Below are positions 61,137 through 64,000 of a DNA stretch of 64,000 bases, piece after piece. Positions within the stretch are counted from its first letter, which is position 1, and each line of letters opens with the position of its first letter. Source of the DNA: Bradyrhizobium frederickii (GTDB lineage: Bacteria; Pseudomonadota; Alphaproteobacteria; Rhizobiales; Xanthobacteraceae); NCBI RefSeq assembly GCF_004570865.1, contig NZ_SPQS01000002.1, positions 248,001 to 312,000 of the forward strand, given 5' to 3'. The notes under the pieces were generated by a model. That model ran no database searches. It saw only the letters and a program-made list of their open reading frames with translations, and was not told the DNA's origin. Both the position numbers and the translations under genes were made by a program.

Positions 61137-62452
61137 GCGGCAATGTACTCTCCGCCGGACAGGCCGCGATGGTGCTGTTCGGGGTCTTCGTCGGCCTGCT
61201 GATCGTGCGCGTGCCGGTCGCTTTCGCGCTCGGCCTTGCCTGCGTGCCGATCCTGCTGATCGAGCCGCATCTGTCTTTGATGATGCTCGCGCAGGAGACC
61301 TTCAACGCCTACAATTCATTCATCCTGCTGGCGGTGCCGTTCTTCCTGCTGACGGCGAACCTGATGAGCATCGGCGGCATCACCGAACGCCTGGTGGCGT
61401 TGTCGCGCTCGATGGTCGGGCACTGGCCGGGATCGCTGGCGCAGATCAACGTCGTGCTGTCGGTGTTCTTTGCCGGCATTTCGGGCTCCTCGACGGCCGA
61501 TGCGGCGAGCCAGTCCAAGATCTTCATCGATGCCCAGACCAAGGAAGGCTACGACCTCTCGTTCTCCATCGCGATCACCGCGGTGTCCGCCGTGCTTGCA
61601 GTCATCATCCCGCCGTCGATCCTCATGATCGTATGGGGCGGCCTGATCTCGACCTCGATTGCGGCGATGTATCTGGCCGGCATCGTGCCGGGCCTGCTGA
61701 TCGCGGGTGCGCAGATGGCGACGGTGCACGTCTATGCCGTGCGCCGCGGCTACCCGACCTATCCGAAGTCGACCTGGGTCGAGATGCGATGCGCCATCTG
61801 GAGGTCGATACCGGCGCTGATGACGCCGTTCATCATCGTCGGCGGCATCCTGCTCGGCTGGTTCACCGCGACCGAGTCGGCCTGTGTCGCCGTGCTCTAT
61901 TCCGTGGTGCTCTCGGCGTTCTTTTACCGCGAGACGGGGATCCGCGAGTTGTACAAGGCCTTGCTCGACACCGGCAGGCTTGCAGGCGTGGCGCTGTTTT
62001 GCGTCGGCACCGCGAGTGCGTTCGGCTGGCTGCTCGCCTATTACAAGATCCCGCAGGAGCTGCTGGCCAACGTCTCGACATGGGGCATGGGCGCCGTTGC
62101 GGCCGGCTTCTTCATCTCCTTCTGCTTCCTGGTGGTGGGCTGCTTTCTCGACGCCATTCCGGCCATCATCATCGTCGGCACCGTGCTGGAGCCGCTCGCC
62201 AAGTCGGTCGATCTCCATCCGGTCCAGTTCGCGATCATTTCCATCGTGTCGCTGGCCTTCGGACTGGTGACGCCACCCTATGGCCTGTGTCTGATGATCG
62301 CCTGCTCGATCGCGGGCGTACGGCTGCGCTATGCGCTGAAGGACACGCTGATCATGCTGATCCCGATGCTGCTGGTGCTCGCGGCCGTCATCGTCTGGCC
62401 GAGCGTGTCGCTGTTCCTGCCGCGTCTGATCGTGCCGGAGATGCTCAAATGA
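61133..62452 (+). CDS. TRAP transporter large permease (DctM)
   Basis: 439 residues, about 12 helices, with FAGISGSSTADAASQSKIF, ITAVSAVLAVIIPPSILMIVWG in parts, TATESACVAVLY and FGLVTPPYGLCLMIAC, all DctM landmarks. It carries the substrate with the ion gradient. It ends 31 bp before a GC-rich hairpin. Confidence 0.95.
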   Translation: MSGNVLSAGQAAMVLFGVFVGLLIVRVPVAFALGLACVPILLIEPHLSLMMLAQETFNAYNSFILLAVPFFLLTANLMSIGGITERLVALSRSMVGHWPGSLAQINVVLSVFFAGISGSSTADAASQSKIFIDAQTKEGYDLSFSIAITAVSAVLAVIIPPSILMIVWGGLISTSIAAMYLAGIVPGLLIAGAQMATVHVYAVRRGYPTYPKSTWVEMRCAIWRSIPALMTPFIIVGGILLGWFTATESACVAVLYSVVLSAFFYRETGIRELYKALLDTGRLAGVALFCVGTASAFGWLLAYYKIPQELLANVSTWGMGAVAAGFFISFCFLVVGCFLDAIPAIIIVGTVLEPLAKSVDLHPVQFAIISIVSLAFGLVTPPYGLCLMIACSIAGVRLRYALKDTLIMLIPMLLVLAAVIVWPSVSLFLPRLIVPEMLK

Positions 62453-62482
62453 GCCTCGGCAAATCAGCTTCCGAGAGCGCGA

Positions 62483-62505
62483 TCCCGCGGACGACGGCCG
62501 CGGGA
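62483..62505. terminator. Hairpin between convergent DctM and hydrolase genes
   Basis: A perfect 8-bp stem, TCCCGCGG with CCGCGGGA (loop ACGACGG). Neither side has a T-run, so it may act as a two-way barrier or need Rho. Confidence 0.5.
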
Positions 62506-62518
62506 CCCGGGCCATTGG

Positions 62519-63793
62519 CTACAGATTGCTCTCGGTGATCGCGGCGTAGACCATGCTGCGCAGCTCGCGCCGGATCGGGTAGGCGCTCGACGGCAGCACC
62601 TGCGTCATGAAGATCGCAATCAGCTCCTCGGCCGGATCGATCCAGAACGAGGTGGTGGCCGCGCCGCCCCAATTGTATTCGCCGGGGCTGCCGGCGATCA
62701 GCGTCTCGGCCGGGCGCATCGTCACGGCAAAGCCGAGGCCGAAGCCGATGCCATTATAGGTCGCTTCGGAGAACAGCGAGCGGGATACCTCCGGCAGCGC
62801 ATGGCCGCCCGGAATGTGGTTGGTCGTCATCAACGCCAGCGTCTTCGGTCCGATCAGCCTGACACCGCCGAGCTCGCCGCCGTTGAGCAGGGCGCGGCAG
62901 AAGGTGAGATAGTCGGCAACCGTCGAGCACAGCCCGCCGCCGCCGGAGATGAACGAGGGCGGGGTGAGGAACGAGCTCGTCGCCGGATCGTCCTGAAGCG
63001 TCAGGCCCTCGCGCCGCTGGCCGGCGTGGAAGGTCATGCCGCCGCCGGGATCGGCGGAATAGCAGGCGGCGAAACGATGCGCCTTCGAAGCGGGCACATG
63101 GAAATCGGTGTCGGTCATGCCGAGTGGGTCGAGGATGCGTGATTTAAGGAACTGCTCGAAAGGCACCCCGGAGATCTTGCCGATGAGATAGCCGAGCACG
63201 TCGGTCGAGACCGAATAGTTCCAGGATTCACCGGGGGAGAATTCCAGCGGGATCTTGGCCAGGCCTTCGATCATGGTCTGCAGCGTGCCCGACTTCTCGA
63301 CTTCGCCGATCTTTTCAGTGCGATAGGCGGCATCGACATTCGAGCGCTGCTGGAAGCCGTAAGTCAGGCCGGAGGTGTGGCGCAGGAGGTCGACGATCAG
63401 CATCGGCCGGGACGGCGGCCGGGTCAGGAAGGCCGGGTAGGTGCCGGCGACGAAGACGCCGAGATCCTTCCATTCCGGAATGTACTTGGCGACGGGCTCG
63501 TCGATCGCGACGAGGCCTTGCTCGACCAGCATCATGAAGGCGACGCTGGTGAGCGGCTTGGTCATGGAATAGATGCGGTAGATGGTGTCGTCCTTCACCG
63601 GCAGCTTGCGCTCGACATCGGCAAGGCCCTGGACCGAGCTGTGCGCGACCTTGCCGCGGCGGTAGACCAGAAGATGCGTGCCCGGGAAGCGGCCGGCATC
63701 GATGTACCGGCTCTTCAGATGCGCATCGATGCGGTCGAGCGCGGCCTTGGACATGCCGACGGATTCGGGCGAGGCGGGGGTGGGCGCGAGCAT
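62519..63793 (-). CDS. Serine hydrolase of the beta-lactamase/esterase family
   Basis: 424 residues. The nucleophile motif SxxK is SMTK (Ser76, Lys79) in YRIYSMTKP, and the Tyr of the second motif is in NYSVSTDVLG (about 193), where penicillin-interactive esterases of the EstB kind also have YSV instead of YSN. GGGGLCSTVADYLTF and GFGLGFAVT are further family features. No signal peptide is seen. It is probably an esterase or transacylase and not an antibiotic-inactivating enzyme. The start is ATG behind GGAGGAAACTG. Confidence 0.88.
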   Translation of the reverse strand: MLAPTPASPESVGMSKAALDRIDAHLKSRYIDAGRFPGTHLLVYRRGKVAHSSVQGLADVERKLPVKDDTIYRIYSMTKPLTSVAFMMLVEQGLVAIDEPVAKYIPEWKDLGVFVAGTYPAFLTRPPSRPMLIVDLLRHTSGLTYGFQQRSNVDAAYRTEKIGEVEKSGTLQTMIEGLAKIPLEFSPGESWNYSVSTDVLGYLIGKISGVPFEQFLKSRILDPLGMTDTDFHVPASKAHRFAACYSADPGGGMTFHAGQRREGLTLQDDPATSSFLTPPSFISGGGGLCSTVADYLTFCRALLNGGELGGVRLIGPKTLALMTTNHIPGGHALPEVSRSLFSEATYNGIGFGLGFAVTMRPAETLIAGSPGEYNWGGAATTSFWIDPAEELIAIFMTQVLPSSAYPIRRELRSMVYAAITESNL

Positions 63794-63956
63794 CAGTTTC
63801 CTCCGGGCAGTTCTTTCGGTTCGTTGATAGCGAAATGACGGCCTCATTCCAAGCCGCTCGCGCTTAACGCAGGGGGCCCGGCTGGTGTAGGCTGCCCTCT
63901 GGAACGCCTCCAAGGAGCCCCCGGGGGCGAACGAGAAGAACACAGGGCAAGCCATC

Positions 63957-64000
63957 ATGACCCAGTTCAACGAGACCGATCTTACCGAAGCCGTCGTCAA
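63957..64000 (+). CDS. Probable intradiol ring-cleavage dioxygenase, N-terminus only
   Basis: Only the first 14-15 codons are in the window (MTQFNETDLTEAVV). The opening is like that of hydroxyquinol or catechol 1,2-dioxygenases of this group, which cleave aromatic diols, and the gene is divergent from the hydrolase with a 163-bp gap suited to a promoter. With so few residues this is a guess from recall. Confidence 0.35.
   Translation, partial: MTQFNETDLTEAVV

Overview
The window reads as high-GC alphaproteobacterial DNA, most probably Bradyrhizobium or a close relative. The main grounds are the fixK2 / receiver / fixJ / fixL / Usp / CBS / fixNOQP / fixGHIS block, whose gene order and residue numbering match the Bradyrhizobium type: FixL has 505 residues with His200 and Arg220, and FixK2 carries a Cys next to its DNA-binding domain. 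Many short intergenic palindromes of the kind common in that group are also present. No rRNA, tRNA, CRISPR array, insertion sequence or phage gene was seen, so this looks like ordinary chromosome.

Layout. 0-6.1 kb: a divergent SDR enzyme cut by the window edge, a small membrane protein, then a four-gene envelope cluster (membrane coiled-coil/repeat protein, orphan TAXI-type binding protein, TagO/VasI-like protein, DsrE-like protein) behind an AT-rich promoter region, then a second divergent SDR. 6.3-12.4 kb: trans-aconitate methyltransferase, a TRAP transporter with fused membrane subunits, and an alkyl sulfatase. 12.5-19.7 kb: glycosyltransferase and ABC exporter diverging from a palindromic sigma-EcfG-like promoter, followed by an amylo-alpha-1,6-glucosidase family enzyme, a periplasmic PRC-barrel protein and an MFS transporter.

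19.8-32.9 kb is the microaerobic island. FixL senses O2 through heme and phosphorylates FixJ, FixJ turns on fixK2, and FixK2 acts at TTGA-N6-TCAA boxes in front of the Usp/CBS genes, fixNOQP (cbb3 oxidase) and fixGHIS (oxidase assembly and copper loading). A 138-residue stand-alone receiver lies between fixJ and fixK2. All three boxes and a possible FixJ site are visible.

32.9-43.1 kb: MFS transporter, secreted cupin, peroxiredoxin-like protein, LysR regulator divergent from 3-hydroxybutyrate dehydrogenase, patatin phospholipase, MpaB-like protein, glycogen synthase and a class III CoA-transferase. 43.2-48.6 kb: a complete five-gene oligopeptide-type ABC importer. 48.6-53.7 kb: zinc alcohol dehydrogenase, isocitrate/isopropylmalate-type dehydrogenase, enoyl-CoA hydratase, XRE and LysR regulators. 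53.8-64 kb: small unknown genes, CcdA, an animal-type heme peroxidase, an HWE-family histidine kinase, a second (three-gene) TRAP transporter, a serine beta-lactamase-family hydrolase and the first codons of a probable ring-cleavage dioxygenase.

The best candidate for something undescribed is the four-gene envelope cluster at 1.26-5.27 kb. The palindromic bidirectional stress promoter near 13.67 kb and the terminator/FixK2-box overlap near 28.5 kb are the most interesting non-coding signals. No function was tested; all functional statements rest on sequence reading and family knowledge.
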